From Prinia subflava (taxonomy: Eukaryota > Chordata > Aves > Passeriformes > Cisticolidae): a stretch of 64,000 bases of DNA. Of the stretch, positions 48,463 through 59,716 are shown piece after piece (the first letter of the stretch is position 1; every line of letters begins with the position of its first letter). Location: positions 22,886,922 to 22,950,921 of the forward strand of contig NC_086248.1 of the NCBI RefSeq assembly GCF_021018805.1, read 5' to 3'. The translations under genes and the position numbers were made by a program. A model generated the notes under the pieces. It saw only the letters and a list, made by a program, of their open reading frames with translations, was not told the DNA's origin and searched no databases.

Positions 48463-49723
48463 AGGAAATCGAAAAGCAGATTGGGCAGCCCGTCAGGTAG
48501 CGCGAGAGGTGCAGAAAACAATGGCATTGATACCATCAAGACTTAATATCTCTCAATTTAATTTGCCTCCGAAGCCAAACTATACAGTTGAAGATGACAG
48601 ACTAGCACAACTGCTGAAGGCACAGAAGAACGCAGAAGGGTGGTATGTAACCGCACAAGGGCAAATAGTGGTACCTCCTTTGGTAATGAGAGAAATTTTA
48701 CAGGTAAAACATAATGAGTGTCACTGGGGTGCAGAGGCGTTGGTAAAGTGGTTAAGACAATACCTAATCTCAGTACGGATGCAAACAATGGCCAAGTCAG
48801 TAATGTCTAAATGTGAAATCTGTCTGAAAAACAATCCCGTAGCTAGACGACAGGCACAGTTAGGCAGAATTCGGATAGGAATAGAACCAGGAGACTATTG
48901 GCAAGTGGATTTTGCAGAACTGCCAAAAACTCGGGGATACAAATACCTGTTAGTAGGGGTTGACACGTTTTCTGGATGGCTAGAAGCCCTTTCCTGTCGC
49001 ACAAACCAAGCAAAGGAAACAGTTAAGTGGTTATTACAGGAGATCATTCCCAGGTTTGGGGTGCCCCTAGGGATATCATCAGACAGAGGCCCACACTTCA
49101 TAGCCACGGTGGTACAAGAGGTAAGCAAATTATTGGGATTATCTTGGGACCTCCACACACCATGGAGACCCCAGTCAAGTGGGCAAGTAGAAAGAATGAA
49201 CCAGACACTGAAGAGGCAGATCAGTAAAATATGCCAGGAAGCCAAACTGCAGTGGCCACAGGCTTTGCCGATCGCATTGCTGAGGGTTCGGATAAAGCCT
49301 AGGAGTGGGATGTCAGTTAGTCCTTATGAAATATTGTATAGGAAACCATATGAATCTCCTAACCCCAATCCAAATGTTCATGTCACAGGGAAACAAGATG
49401 TGTATAATTATGTTCTGTCCCTCAGGAAAACTCTAGCTCGGCTTCGAAGTGTTCTCGTGTGGAACAGACCACTGGCCCTGGAGAATCCAGTCCACAATAT
49501 CGAACCAGGAGATGAGGTATACATCAAAACCTGGAACGAAGAACCACTAAAAGAGAAGTGGACTGGTCCCCATCAGGTACTGCTAACCACCTTTACAGCA
49601 GTCAAAGTGGCTGGAGTGGAACCCTGGATACACTACACGCGTGTGAAGAAGGTCCCTCGTGGAGTCCAGTCGTGGGCTGTAGAAACTTTTGGACCAACAA
49701 AGCTGAGGCTGAAACGTCTGTAA
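48386..49723 (+). pseudogene. pol: ERV RNase H end and integrase
   Basis: This 445-codon frame overlaps the preceding one by 77 bases; the switch lies near 48400-48410. It carries the RNase H tail ('HCKAHQSGN', 'NRKADWAA') and then a complete integrase, the enzyme that inserts viral DNA. Integrase shows the HHCC zinc domain (HNECH at about 109, CEIC at 143) and the catalytic triad Asp175 ('WQVDFAELP'), Asp233 ('SSDRGPHF') and Glu269 ('SSGQVERMN'). The spacing between the last two fits DD35E. A C-terminal domain resembling the gammaretroviral GPY/F region ends with 'KWTGPHQVLL'. Integrase itself is uninterrupted; only its link to reverse transcriptase is lost. Confidence 0.93.
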
Positions 49724-49731
49724 CTGTTCAA

Positions 49732-51006
49732 ATGGTATTGGTAACTGTGCTCATGCTCTTCTTGTGGGTAATGTTAATTTCATAGATACTAATGTCACCA
49801 GTAGGGATTGCTGTTACTTTGGGATATGGGATACAGAAGGGTCAACTAAAAACTCTTCATTCTAGAATGAAGAGAGAGATACAGGCAAAAACACAAGTAA
49901 TAGAAATTTCTAATGAAATTCGGGCTGAGAATGTAATGATTGGATTGGTCAGAGACTTTTCCAAAATGCATAATACCAGCAGAATAACGGCCTGTCTGCC
50001 AATACCAAAGGCAGCAGGGGACCCAGTAAGCTGGGGAATAATAACGTCAAAATTACCTGAAATAGGAGGGAACAAAACAATTAACTGTAAACAAGTACCA
50101 GAGTCAAGGGTGGTGGTCAGAGAATACTGGAAGATAACAGAGGATTCCTATATGCAACCCATGAGAAAGTCAGAGTGCGTTCTTAGTAATGGCAAATTGG
50201 GACAAATCATAGAGTGGTGGGTTAAGGACCAAGACCTTGCAAAATGGCAATGTTGGTTTCTACGCTATCAAAAGATCAGGGACAACGCTACAGAAAGTGT
50301 TGTGGTGTGGAAATGTGAAGAGAAGGATTGGAAAGGACTGGAACCTTGGGACAGTGCATGGTCTGTGAGCATCCTCCAGAAATTCCAATATATGGAAAGC
50401 ACACCCTGGTGCATTAAATGGAAAGGCTCTGAAAATGAGACAGATCCCACAGTGACGAATACTGATACTAGTAGTCAGAAAGAGGCAAATAAGGTAAGTT
50501 GGTGGGTATGTAAGAAAATTTATGATTGCACCTCTGATAATCTGGAAATGAAACAGTGGTCACCATTGGCAATAGCCTTACGAATTGGTTGTGCCTGCAG
50601 GAAAATTAAACACAAACAAGGCAAAATAGATTCTAAGATTATAGTAGGATGTAGCAGGAGTACAATTCGAAGTCCAGGACCATTTGTATGGGCAATGAGT
50701 GATGGCACATGGACAACACACTTGCCTATGGACAGGGAGGTAAGAGAAATCACCCTGGGCCTTCCCACTTTATGTCCAATTTGGAAGAAATCCCCATTTA
50801 ACAGGAGCAGTGAGGCCTTGCAAATAAAAGCAAAGCGAGACGTCTCAGAAGACAAGAACCCAGATGACACTTGGAAGGAACCCTCTAGTGGAGTAAAGAT
50901 TGGGTGGGCCCTAGAATCCTTGTTTGGTCCCATTGCAAATTATCGAAATAGAGAAATGCTATATAGACTCACAGGTCAGGTAGACAGATTAGCAAGAATC
51001 ACATGA
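49732..51006 (+). pseudogene. env: ERV env surface subunit and start of the transmembrane subunit
   Basis: An ATG at 49732, nine bases after the pol stop, opens a hydrophobic signal-peptide-like segment (about 17 residues). It is cut by an amber codon at 49783-49785, and the same frame then continues for 405 codons. The surface part has several N-glycosylation sequons (for example NTS, NKT, NAT, NRS) and many Cys, but no CXXC motif that I can see. A basic KAKR cleavage site lies at 50827-50838, followed by the transmembrane subunit without a strongly hydrophobic N-terminus. 'GPFVWAMSDGTWTTHLP' resembles conserved surface-domain sequence of C- and D-type retroviruses. Reading ends at an opal codon at 51004-51006. 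The product would be the receptor-binding glycoprotein. Confidence 0.85.
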
Positions 51007-51510
51007 GAGGGATTTAGGGAACTCAATGTGCAGTTACAGGCCACCACCAAAATGACCCTGCAAAATCGTTTGTCTTTAGATATGTTACTTTTGAAAGAAC
51101 ACGGAGTGTGTGGATATTTAAAGGGACAAATCGACCATTGCTGCATCCACATCCCAAATGTAACTGCAGATGTAGAACATGACATCAGTCAGTTAAAACA
51201 AATAGAGCATGAGGCACAAAAGGAACAAAAGGATTTAGCTACTAGCTGGTTGGGTAAAATCTTTGAAGGATTAGGATGGAATGTGAGTTCATGGATAAAG
51301 TCTATCCTTGAAAATCTGATAATTTTACTGATTATATTTTTAGTAATTTGGTTAGTTTACAGAATCCTGAAGAGAGAGATACAGAAAAAGGCATCTTGGA
51401 ACAGGACCATAATGAAGGCATTGGCACGGAACCCAGCACCTTCAATCCGCAACAACATCCCGGACAAAGCCTATGACAACAGAGGATTTGAGGATGAACA
51501 TCCAGTATGA
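51007..51510 (+). pseudogene. env: ERV env transmembrane subunit, remainder
   Basis: The same frame continues past the opal codon. It contains the immunosuppressive-domain-like 'LQNRLSLDMLLLKEHG' (51058-51105). Then comes a cysteine cluster in which C (51109) and CC (51139-51144) are separated by nine residues, not the six usual in gamma- and alpharetroviruses. A membrane anchor ('IILLIIFLVIWLVY') follows at about 51319-51360, then a cytoplasmic tail of about 50 residues ending at 51510. This subunit would mediate fusion. It is downstream of a stop and has no good start of its own, so it is very unlikely to be made. Confidence 0.87.
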
Positions 51511-51580
51511 ACTCTGAAGCCTAATGGACTGTATTAAGTGAAAGCATTTACACTTAGTATATTAGAGTGAAAATACTTTC

Positions 51581-51591
51581 AAAGGGGGGAA
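51581..51591 (+). other. Polypurine tract of the ERV
   Basis: AAAGGGGGGAA lies directly before the TG of the 3' LTR, the expected position and composition for the plus-strand DNA primer. Confidence 0.93.
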
Positions 51592-51983
51592 TGTTGGTGG
51601 AGGGTTAAAAAATATAATTTCTGGATTGAGTAATGTGTAGGGGGAGGAAAGTAGAGAACGTACAACTGGAACTTGACGCAGCTAGCTTGGAACAAGCGTC
51701 AGCTTCTGTAAACAGCTCCATGCTATTGTTTTAACCAAATCAAGTGTAAATCAGGGTAGAAGCGTAGGTATGATTTAAGATAGTAACTAAGGAATAGGAT
51801 AATCAGTATCTAGGGGTGGGGGTTAGTTAACATGTGTATAATTTAAACTATAAAAATCACGAATCAACTCTGTATCCTTTGGACATCAGATTTGGGTGTA
51901 TTATCACCCCTGTGTCCTGCGCGCTGGAATAAAGAACCGCATATGATCGCCTTTGTGTGGTTACATGTTTTCCTACGCTAACA
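51592..51983 (+). repeat. 3' LTR of the ERV, 392 bp
   Basis: The same length and sequence as the 5' LTR except for five transitions (51763, 51866, 51918, 51953, 51964). TATA box at 51849-51856 and AATAAA at 51928-51933. It could still drive or terminate transcription into the flank. Confidence 0.97.
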
Positions 51984-51987
51984 ATAT

Positions 51988-52611
51988 TGCATGTACATGT
52001 TTATCTTTTTCTTCTTGTTCAAACCACTGATAAGAAAAGATTATAAATCTGATTTCTGTCAGAATATTTGACCTAGTTATTCTTGATGCTTAATTAAAAA
52101 TCTGCATTATATGTAAATTAGAAAGACTAAGCCCTTCTCAAACATAGTTGTTAATGAAAACTCATCAGGTTTTGGGCACTTATCTCAAGGTAGAGGTGCT
52201 TTGCCAAGTGCTATTCAATAATTTTGGCAAGAATGCAGACAATACAAAACCTTGTCTGTATGAATTTATAATTAGCATTAAGATGGTCAGGACAGTAAAT
52301 AACAGGAAAGGCTGCCATTGCATTACTGGGTGATCAGTGTTGTTCAGTTAAATTGCTACTCTCCAACCAAGCATGCTTTCAAACACCTGAAGGTAAGTTA
52401 ATTGATCCAAGGACGAGAAATGAATGTTCTTGGTAAGTAATGAAAACTTTTTTGGAAAACAGGAATTCAAAAGGTACACTGGAGACCTAATATATGAGTA
52501 TCTTGACATGCTAGTGCAACTTCTGGATAAACAAAAAGGGGATTGTAGAGAAAGAATATTCCCTTGAAGACAGCTAGTGAGATTATTGCTGTACATCAAA
52601 GGAAGATGGTC
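51988..52611. other. AT-rich intergenic DNA, nothing recognised
   Basis: Unique-looking flank of the provirus. No gene or repeat was recognised. Confidence 0.5.
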
Positions 52612-53112
52612 AAGGGATGTTATTATCTCCCGCTACCTCACTCTTGTGAGACCCCATTTGGATTGCTGCACCCACCTCCACAGTCCCCAACATAAGAAGG
52701 ACATGGGGCAGTTGGAGTTAGTCCAGAGGAGCCCAGGAAGATCAGAGGGATGAAACATCTCTTCTTTGAAAGCAGGCTGAAAGTGCTGGGAGAAGGGGGC
52801 TGCAAGAAAAATGAGGAGATAAGGAGGCACTTTTTGCAAGAACATTTAGTGATAGGAAAAGAAGAATGGCTTGAAACTGAAAGTATGTAGATTCAGACTA
52901 GATATTAAGAATAAATTCTTTACTCTAAGGGTGGTGAGGCGTGGGAACAGGTCGTGCAGAGAAGTTATGGATATGCCATCACTGGAAGTGTCTGAGGCCA
53001 AGTTAGATGAGCCCTTGAGCAACCTGGTCTAGTGGAAGGTGTTCCCACTCATGACAGGAAATAGATGATCTAAAAGGTCCCTTCCAATCAAGTATAATTT
53101 AATGATTCTACT
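52612..53112 (+). mobile_element. CR1 LINE 3' fragment, about 500 bp
   Basis: Blocks in CR1 order include 'actcttgtgagaccccattt', 'cataagaaggacatggggca', 'gcaacctggtctagtggaag' and 'gatctaaaaggtcccttcca', and the copy ends 'taatttaatgattcta'. It is moderately diverged. The coding part upstream is absent. Confidence 0.88.
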
Positions 53113-56100
53113 GGGACAGTGTCTGTCGACCACATTTAAAGAGTAAATACGGAAAAGAAACATGTAGTAGGAACTCAATTTGTTCAGCTAATCAAAGCAG
53201 AGGTTAAAAGGTGATTTGATTGCCATATAGAGATACTTATTTCTACTTTAAAAATATATCTGATCAAGGGAAATAAAGGTAAACTTTCAGTCTTACAGAC
53301 AGAAGTATAACAAGCTATGTACATCCAACCTTGAAAGAGACAGTAAATGTAATTAACAATTTATCAGGAAAGGCAATAGATGCACTGTGGCTCTGAGTCT
53401 GTAAAATGAGATTAGATATCCTTCTGGAAAACATGCTTTGACTCAGCATCTGAGAAAATCATATCCATTGTAGACAGACCAAGTGATCACAACTGTCTGC
53501 AAATCAAGTCTATGTCAAATGAGAAGCATCGGCAAAGAAAATCAAGGGGGAACCTGCCAGAATTTAATCCTGTCAGGGCATTTTGAAATGGCAATATTTT
53601 GCTCCCTTGTCCTGTGTAAGTGTGTCTGAAGCGATCTGGCAGATCTCTCCCAGCTGGCTGAATGGTACCTGGGTTTGCCATGACAAGGAAAATAACCAGC
53701 TCCCTGCACTGGACCATGCAGGAATGTTATCAGTACCAACATCCTAGACCAGAGGACACGCTAAAAGAAAATGGGGTTTGGGCTACTGAAGATTGTTGAT
53801 GAAAAGATGACTTTACAGATGGGTACTTCTGTCTGAAAATGACACTGGAACTCCCTGAAGGAGAGTCCTGCAAATGATGTGATCTGACTTTAGTAGATCA
53901 ATGAGCTCTTCCTGGGTATTATTTGGCTGGCAGTTTCAGTACCATTTCAATGTAAATCAGCACAGAAAGTCTTTTAAATTTTTACACATACATATACTAG
54001 CCATACCCATAGATAAATACATGGAAACACATTGAAAACCAGGCAGTAAAAAATTTAAGAGAGATAAAGGTAATTTTATTTAAAATGAAATTAAACTATT
54101 AAGTCACATTAGCTAAAATACTAAGGGATAGAGTGTGGTACAAGATAAAGGCTATTTTTAAAACTATTTGAAAAATGAAGGTTAAATTTCCATTAAACTA
54201 AATTACAGCTGAGAAGCAGTTAAAGCATATTACTTTGACCTGCTTGGGGTAATTTTCCTGTTACATGGTCACTTTAATCAGCATCAATCTTTTAAGAAAC
54301 AAACATATTTACCAAAGGTAGCTCACAAGTGTGTTTAGTGAGTTTTACTAGTGATTTGGTAAAAGGCTGAACAGCACTGCAAGAACTTCAGCAGCAGATC
54401 AACTTGTCAAAATAAAATCTTAAGCAGATGGTTCTAAATCACTGGAACTCTCCGGCATATGCTAAATGCTTGAGCAGTTCTATGAATAACAGAAAGCTGT
54501 CCACAAATGCAGAAGAAAATAGCAGGTGTGAGGCTGATGTTACCTATCTCTATCTGTTAAAAGTGCTGTCTCTTGACTGCTTCAGAGAGTGACTACAGAA
54601 GCCTGTTGATGCAGTTATTCCTAAGAAACATGTTATTTTTTAAATACTGTATCTCAGCCTGTTGCTGAGAAAAAAAGGAAATTTATACTGGCACAGAGAG
54701 AAGGCAGCTATGGCAACAGTTCCGAGGACGTTTCAAAATCTCTTCATTTCCAATTTACATGTCAACATGAAATGCATATGTACTTTCTGTTATTCTACCA
54801 AATGCATTTCACTTTCTCCAAAAAAACCCAAGTCCTAGTCACAACAATTCTTGTTGATGAGTCTCTGCATTCCATGTACCTGTAAGGTCTTACTCCAGTG
54901 TAATGTTCTGAGATAGAAATTTCCTTCTTGTTCAACTTTTATTTAGCTTCTCTTGTTCACTTCAGAGAAAGTGAACTGAATTTTGTTCCTATGGCTAGTA
55001 CTGATTGTTTGTTTGCCAACAAACTATTTAGTATAAAAACTACAGTAGAACTCATTCTTTCTGGAGCAAGTGCTATAGCCTTTGGCTTCCAGAGCTCTGG
55101 TTTCTGTGGGAGTCTCTTTCTCTGAGAAATAAGGCCCACACAGCAATAACAAGATTGTTTCTGTAAGTACAATACTATGGTAAACAGAAGCAGAAAATAT
55201 AGCCTTTAGCTGCTGATCTTGCATTCTCTACATAAATAAGGATTGGTCATACTTGAAGACCTTCAAGCATGAATATTTTTCCCAAAATATGAATTGATTG
55301 TTCCTGCAACCTCCAGTATTTGGTACTGGCGGAAAATGCAGGCATTCTTCCACTGCTTTATCACTTCTGTGTAGGGTAGTTTAAATACTGGTGTTCCCAG
55401 AAGCTGTTTTGATTTGAATTATAACCTTAAAACTGCTTTCAGTGATATTAAATATATATATATATCAGAATGCAGAACCTCATCTGCATGAGAATGTATG
55501 ATATTATATTATCTGTCATTATACTATATAATTATATAATACTATAATGATGCAATAGGATACTATAATGATACCATGTGTATCTATAAACTGCAATAAT
55601 AGGACAACTAGCTTTTCAGTATATTCACAAAGAATAAATACAAAATGAAATATTACGTATTATTTTTAGCACATATAATCTTACTTCTGTTTATAGGGTG
55701 AGCCTATGCAAACTGGGAAAAAAATAAAATTGTGTATTCTTATCTGACAGTTTTGCTGCAATACCCTTCCAAATAATTCTGGTATCTGTCTCTGATCCTA
55801 GAAATTGGCAGATTGACTAATGTCTGGAGTCCAGAGTCCGAAGGCATCTTTAGAATTTCAGAAGTTCAAGCCAAACATTAAAAACGAAGTGAATTTGTAC
55901 CATACCAGGTGATTTAACATCATCAACTTGGATGTCATCACAGAGCTGCAAATTAGATCCTTCTGAGAAGTAGTGTTTGGGTCTCAGTTATTTTGTGATT
56001 TAATAAATCACAAAATAACTTGAGGATGTTGAGATGCTGAAAGATCCTTTATTGGTATCATCAGGTGCTTTCAAAGATTTTTTGGTCTTCAAATAAAACA

Positions 56101-57120
56101 TGATCATATTTGTTCCATAAGAATTTTAATATAATCTGTCAAAAGTCTACCGAAACTAGCAGAGTTCTCATCTTATTTTCAGTGGTAATATCTTTCTGAC
56201 TTTATCAATAGAAAATGCTTTTTGGTGTGTTTTTTGTGGTTTTGTCTGTTCGGTTTTTTTTCCATAAAAGGGAGCTACTATTTTATGGTGCTTGAGAGTT
56301 AGGAAAAAGTCTTCTGAATATAACTGAAATGTTATTAATTTGAGTGCAATAGCCTTGGAGCACAAGGATAGATATAGCTTAAGCTTCTGTTGGAAACTAA
56401 AAGTCTCAAACAGTATCATTAGCTTTCCAGAAGCTTTAGTCCATGATTTGCATAATGCTATGGTACCAAGAATGAGGCACAGGGAAGATTGTCAGATATT
56501 TGGATACTGGTATGCTAGTGTGCGCCATCTTTCTCTCCTCTCTCATTTTGTAGAAGAAAATCCAAGGAAAGGGGCAGTTACATTTTGCTCTTGAGTTAAG
56601 GCAGCCAAATGTGTCTTTGTATAGTTATCTGAATGACTCTGTGGCTAACATTACGATCAATGGATATTTGATCTCCTTTTATTCATGGACCAGCAAGTTT
56701 GGCTTCAGCTTAAAGCCTAGGGCACCCAAAACATTCATGATGCCCATATGTGGGCAGTGGAATTGAGCTACTGGTGACTGTCAAGCTGACTTATTCACCA
56801 GGCTGCACAGCACTTAACTGATCTATGACAATACCCAACTCTTCATTTATGGGCCAATTTAACTCCCTCCTCAGTGAAGTTCTGATCCTCCCTTGCAATG
56901 GCCTTTCTCATATTCATACAAGGCAGTTCCTCTTTAAATGACTGCAGGTTCATCAGCATTGTCCAGGTGGTTTCATGGAATCTTGGTTGTGTAATTCATG
57001 TACCTCACTGAGTTCATGAAAGGAAATTTCTTTGGTCCTTTTAAATCCAACAAGATGTGATATTGTTTTACATTATATATATATATTCTTACACTGATAT
57101 CCTTCCCAAACTACCCCAAT
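53113..57120. other. AT-rich intergenic DNA with palindromes
   Basis: No gene was supported. Structures seen are an AT repeat near 55449, an imperfect AT-rich palindrome with a 13-bp direct repeat (55516-55572), a 33-nt palindrome at 55987-56019 and a TA repeat at 57073-57086. Short frames are unconvincing. Confidence 0.5.
55987..56019. repeat. 33-nt palindrome: 16-bp perfect arms, one-base centre
   Basis: The left arm GTTATTTTGTGATTTA and its exact reverse complement flank a single A. Four more pairs (CTCA/TGAG) extend it if one unpaired T is allowed. RNA from here would fold into a stable but loop-less hairpin. No transposon ends are evident. Confidence 0.92.
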
Positions 57121-57125
57121 GACTT
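57121..57125. repeat. Left target-site duplication GACTT
   Basis: GACTT occurs here directly before the LTR and again at 58551-58555 directly after it. The perfect 5-bp copy fixes both ends of the element. Confidence 0.85.
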
Positions 57126-58550
57126 TGTTAAGATCACTGGAATAATGTTACTATCTCACTCCTGAAATAATATTCGAGTCCTGTTATTAAAAGATACCTC
57201 TGCCCAAAGTAAGATGCAAATTAGATCATATGCCAAAGTCAAAAGTACAGAAATTATTTAACAGTAAATGAGAGAACAGGGAAGTGGGAGGAGGGGGGAG
57301 AAAGAGAGAGAGAAACAGACAGATTATAATCACCATCATGTGAGTTCCTTTGTTGTCTCCTCTGGCCCTTTTCCTTATGGTCCTCTCAGTGGTGGGATCT
57401 CCAGAGTGTTCTTCTGGAGGTACATCTTTTATACTCTACTGTCGCAGTCAGCATGCATGCTCTCGATGTCCAGGATGCACAGCAGCAAGGGGGCACGATG
57501 CTTTCCCCCTGGGGAGTTTGTAGCTCCCCACTTGGGGACTCTGATGCTCTCAGTGGTTGCTTTCTGGGGCGCAGAGATGAGGCAGAGAACGAGATGGATT
57601 CCTGGGGTGAACTCAGCAGGTTTATTGAACATATTGACAACTGAAAAGCTAAGCTCCAAAAACTGAACTCCAAGAACTAAAAGCCCCAAGAACCCCAAGC
57701 AGGGCTCTGGCAGTGGGTTTTATAAAGGGGTGGCACAAAGCAAGCAACCAATGAGGGTATGTGTAGGGAGGAGTCTAAGGCGGGGAATACAGAACTAAAT
57801 CCAATAGGGACAACAAAGGGAGAGGAACAATACAGAACAGCAAATGATACATCAAGCAAGGGGAGATTGGCAGGGAAGGATCTAGAAACAGGGGCAGGGA
57901 TACAGGGGATTGACAACTGGGAAAGGAGGGGATTAGGGAAGGGATAAATGTTTGAGGGCCAATGGGGACACTTCTAGGTAGTGGCCAGCTGACAGGCAAA
58001 GGAATTGACACATAACAGTATGCATATCAATTAGGTACAGAACCTAAGAATAGAACAAACTGATACAAATGAAGGATTGTGCCTGTCTCAAAGAATGGAG
58101 GAGGGCAGGTTCAGGGGAGACAAACTTCCTTCTAACACACAAATGAAATAAAAGGCTGGCCAAGAAACACAAAGTAAAACACACCACCACACTCTACAAG
58201 TCCCAGGTATCCAGAGGCATGTGTGCCATTGCCCCAACGTAGGGCAATGTGCGTAAGCAGTTGCTTCCTTCCCCACAGTTTGCCATAATGGGAACTTTTG
58301 TCCAAATAGATTACTCAGATCTGCCTCTACCAGGCTTGGCATCTTCCTGTTGTTGTGTCCGTGCTTCTCCCACAGTCTGCACAGTGAAATATTGTCAGGT
58401 CTGATAATTCAAAACATTTCACCTCTGCATAGGCCTGAATTTAACGCCCTCCTGTTGCCATCTGGGCCTGCTTTGATGGCTTATCTTGGGAGAACTTCCT
58501 CCTTTGACAGTGCTTTGAAACAAATTGACTGCACAGTTTAAATCCTGACA
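57126..58550 (-). mobile_element. Solo LTR, ERVL-like, minus strand, with nested LTR
   Basis: On the + strand it begins TGTTAAGATCAC and ends AATCCTGACA, flanked by GACTT. Without the nested element and its extra duplication it is 667 bp, close to the 679 bp of the sister copy at 19401-20079. On the minus strand a TATA box (TATAAAA, complement 57427-57433) marks its promoter. It has no coding region; all open frames inside are fortuitous. Confidence 0.88.
57440..58191 (-). mobile_element. Nested solo LTR, ERVK-like, 752 bp, minus strand
   Basis: Read on the minus strand it begins TGTGGTGGTGTGTTTTAC and ends CTGACTGCGACA. It is bounded by the perfect 6-bp duplication CTCTAC (57434-57439 and 58192-58197). 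The minus strand shows CCATTGG-type boxes, a TATA box (complement of 'ttttataaagg' near 57719) and AATAAA (complement at 57621-57626), in the right order. It is related by ends and layout to the LTRs at 3972 and 4493. Being inside another LTR, it is the later insertion. Confidence 0.92.
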
Positions 58551-58555
58551 GACTT

Positions 58556-59579
58556 TCAACATAAGCAAAGGGACTAACATCTCAGTTGTGCCTTTTCTCT
58601 TCATCTTCTGCTCCCTATACACAGTGTGCATACACAGTGTGCAGCTTTTGTTTCAGTGAACATTGTTTCCCATTGTTTCCTTTGGTTTTGTCTCAGGTTG
58701 GGGATTTTTGGTCTTTTTTTTTCTTTTTGTTGGCTTTTGTTGTTGTTGTTGTGGGGTTTTTTTGTGGTTTTTTTTTCCCCCGAGGGTAGTTTTTTGGTTG
58801 ATTTGTTTGTTGGTTGGTTGTTTTTTTTTAATGAAAATACTCTTAGGAATTTATATTGAAAATTACCATCAAAGGAACATACCTGGTGATTGCAACAGCA
58901 GATAATGAGCTGTGATATTGTTATTAATCTCTGGAAAGTGTTCGTTCTGTAGTCCCACAGAAAGCATCCCTCTAGCAGACATGAGCTTTATCTAATGGTA
59001 GATAATTCAGTGTGCCAGTGGAATGAAATTCTTGGCCACATTTTCCAGCCCATGGTTTAATTATTTTTTAGATCTTCTGGGCCCAGAAAAAAAAAATAGG
59101 CAGGACTCTGAACTTGACTCATTCTTCCAGAAAACAGGAAGGGCAGAGAAGAGAGTGTGCAGGAACTGATTGTCAATGGAATTGACTTGTGACTCCATGG
59201 TCAAAAATTTTAAGTCTAGATGTGACTGCAGGTGTTGTAGTGTAACTTCTTTCATAACAGAGGCCACATACTGTTCTTGTTGATCTCTAGTGAGTTCAGA
59301 AAGTGTTACTTAAACATATTTCTAAAACCTCTTGCAGGGAGGAACTACTCTGCTTTTCAGTGAATTGTATTCTATTTGCTTCACTAAGATCCATTTTTTT
59401 TTCTGGATGTCTCTGCTTTTCCTGTAATAGCTGTTGAATTTACTCGCTGCTGGAAGGTGAATTTAACTGGAAGGGGAAAACTCTCAAAGATATTAAGATT
59501 AAAATTGGCCTCTGGATAGAGCAACTGTTTATGCTTTTGCTGAAGGAAAGGTTGCAACATAAACTCATCTTTTTAGCTG
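58556..59579. other. Intergenic DNA with a G/T-rich low-complexity tract
   Basis: A T/G-rich tract with (GTT)n runs from about 58715 to 58830; the hydrophobic frames across it are artefacts of composition. The rest is AT-rich without recognised features. Confidence 0.6.
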
Positions 59580-59716
59580 GTCAAGCCTCACCAGGGCTGA
59601 GTAGAGAGGCAGGATCACTTCTCTTGGTGGGCTACAATGTGCTTCCTAATACACTCCAGGATCCCACTGCCCTTCTTTGCTACAAGGGCACACTCCTGGC
59701 TCATGGACCTCACTGA
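59580..59716 (-). mobile_element. CR1-like fragment, minus strand
   Basis: 'actccaggatcccactgccc', 'ttctttgctacaagggcaca' and 'ctcctggctcatggacctca' resemble the antisense of the CR1 region 'aacatgagccagcagtgtgc...aaggccaa...atcctgg'. About 135 bp, clearly diverged. Confidence 0.6.

Larger units (their letters stand above)
43471..51983 (+). mobile_element. Full-length endogenous retrovirus, class I (gamma-like pol)
   Basis: This is a complete provirus of 8513 bp: 5' LTR, primer site, leader with splice donor, gag, pro-pol, env, polypurine tract and 3' LTR. Evidence for gammaretroviral affinity is the 4-bp target duplication, one zinc knuckle in nucleocapsid, in-frame pro-pol continuation and the character of reverse transcriptase and integrase. 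The two LTRs differ at five of 392 positions, so insertion was recent in evolutionary terms. Coding capacity is disrupted by three frame changes and three in-frame stops, so it cannot make a full set of proteins. It is the only full-length element here; the other LTR loci are solo or truncated. Confidence 0.97.

Noticed and set aside
57268..58011. Frames of 60 to 130 codons on both strands
   Set aside because: They lie inside two nested LTRs identified by exact target duplications.
58586..58905. Phe/Leu/Val-rich frames resembling membrane proteins
   Set aside because: Produced by a T/G-rich simple tract; three overlapping frames give the same kind of peptide.
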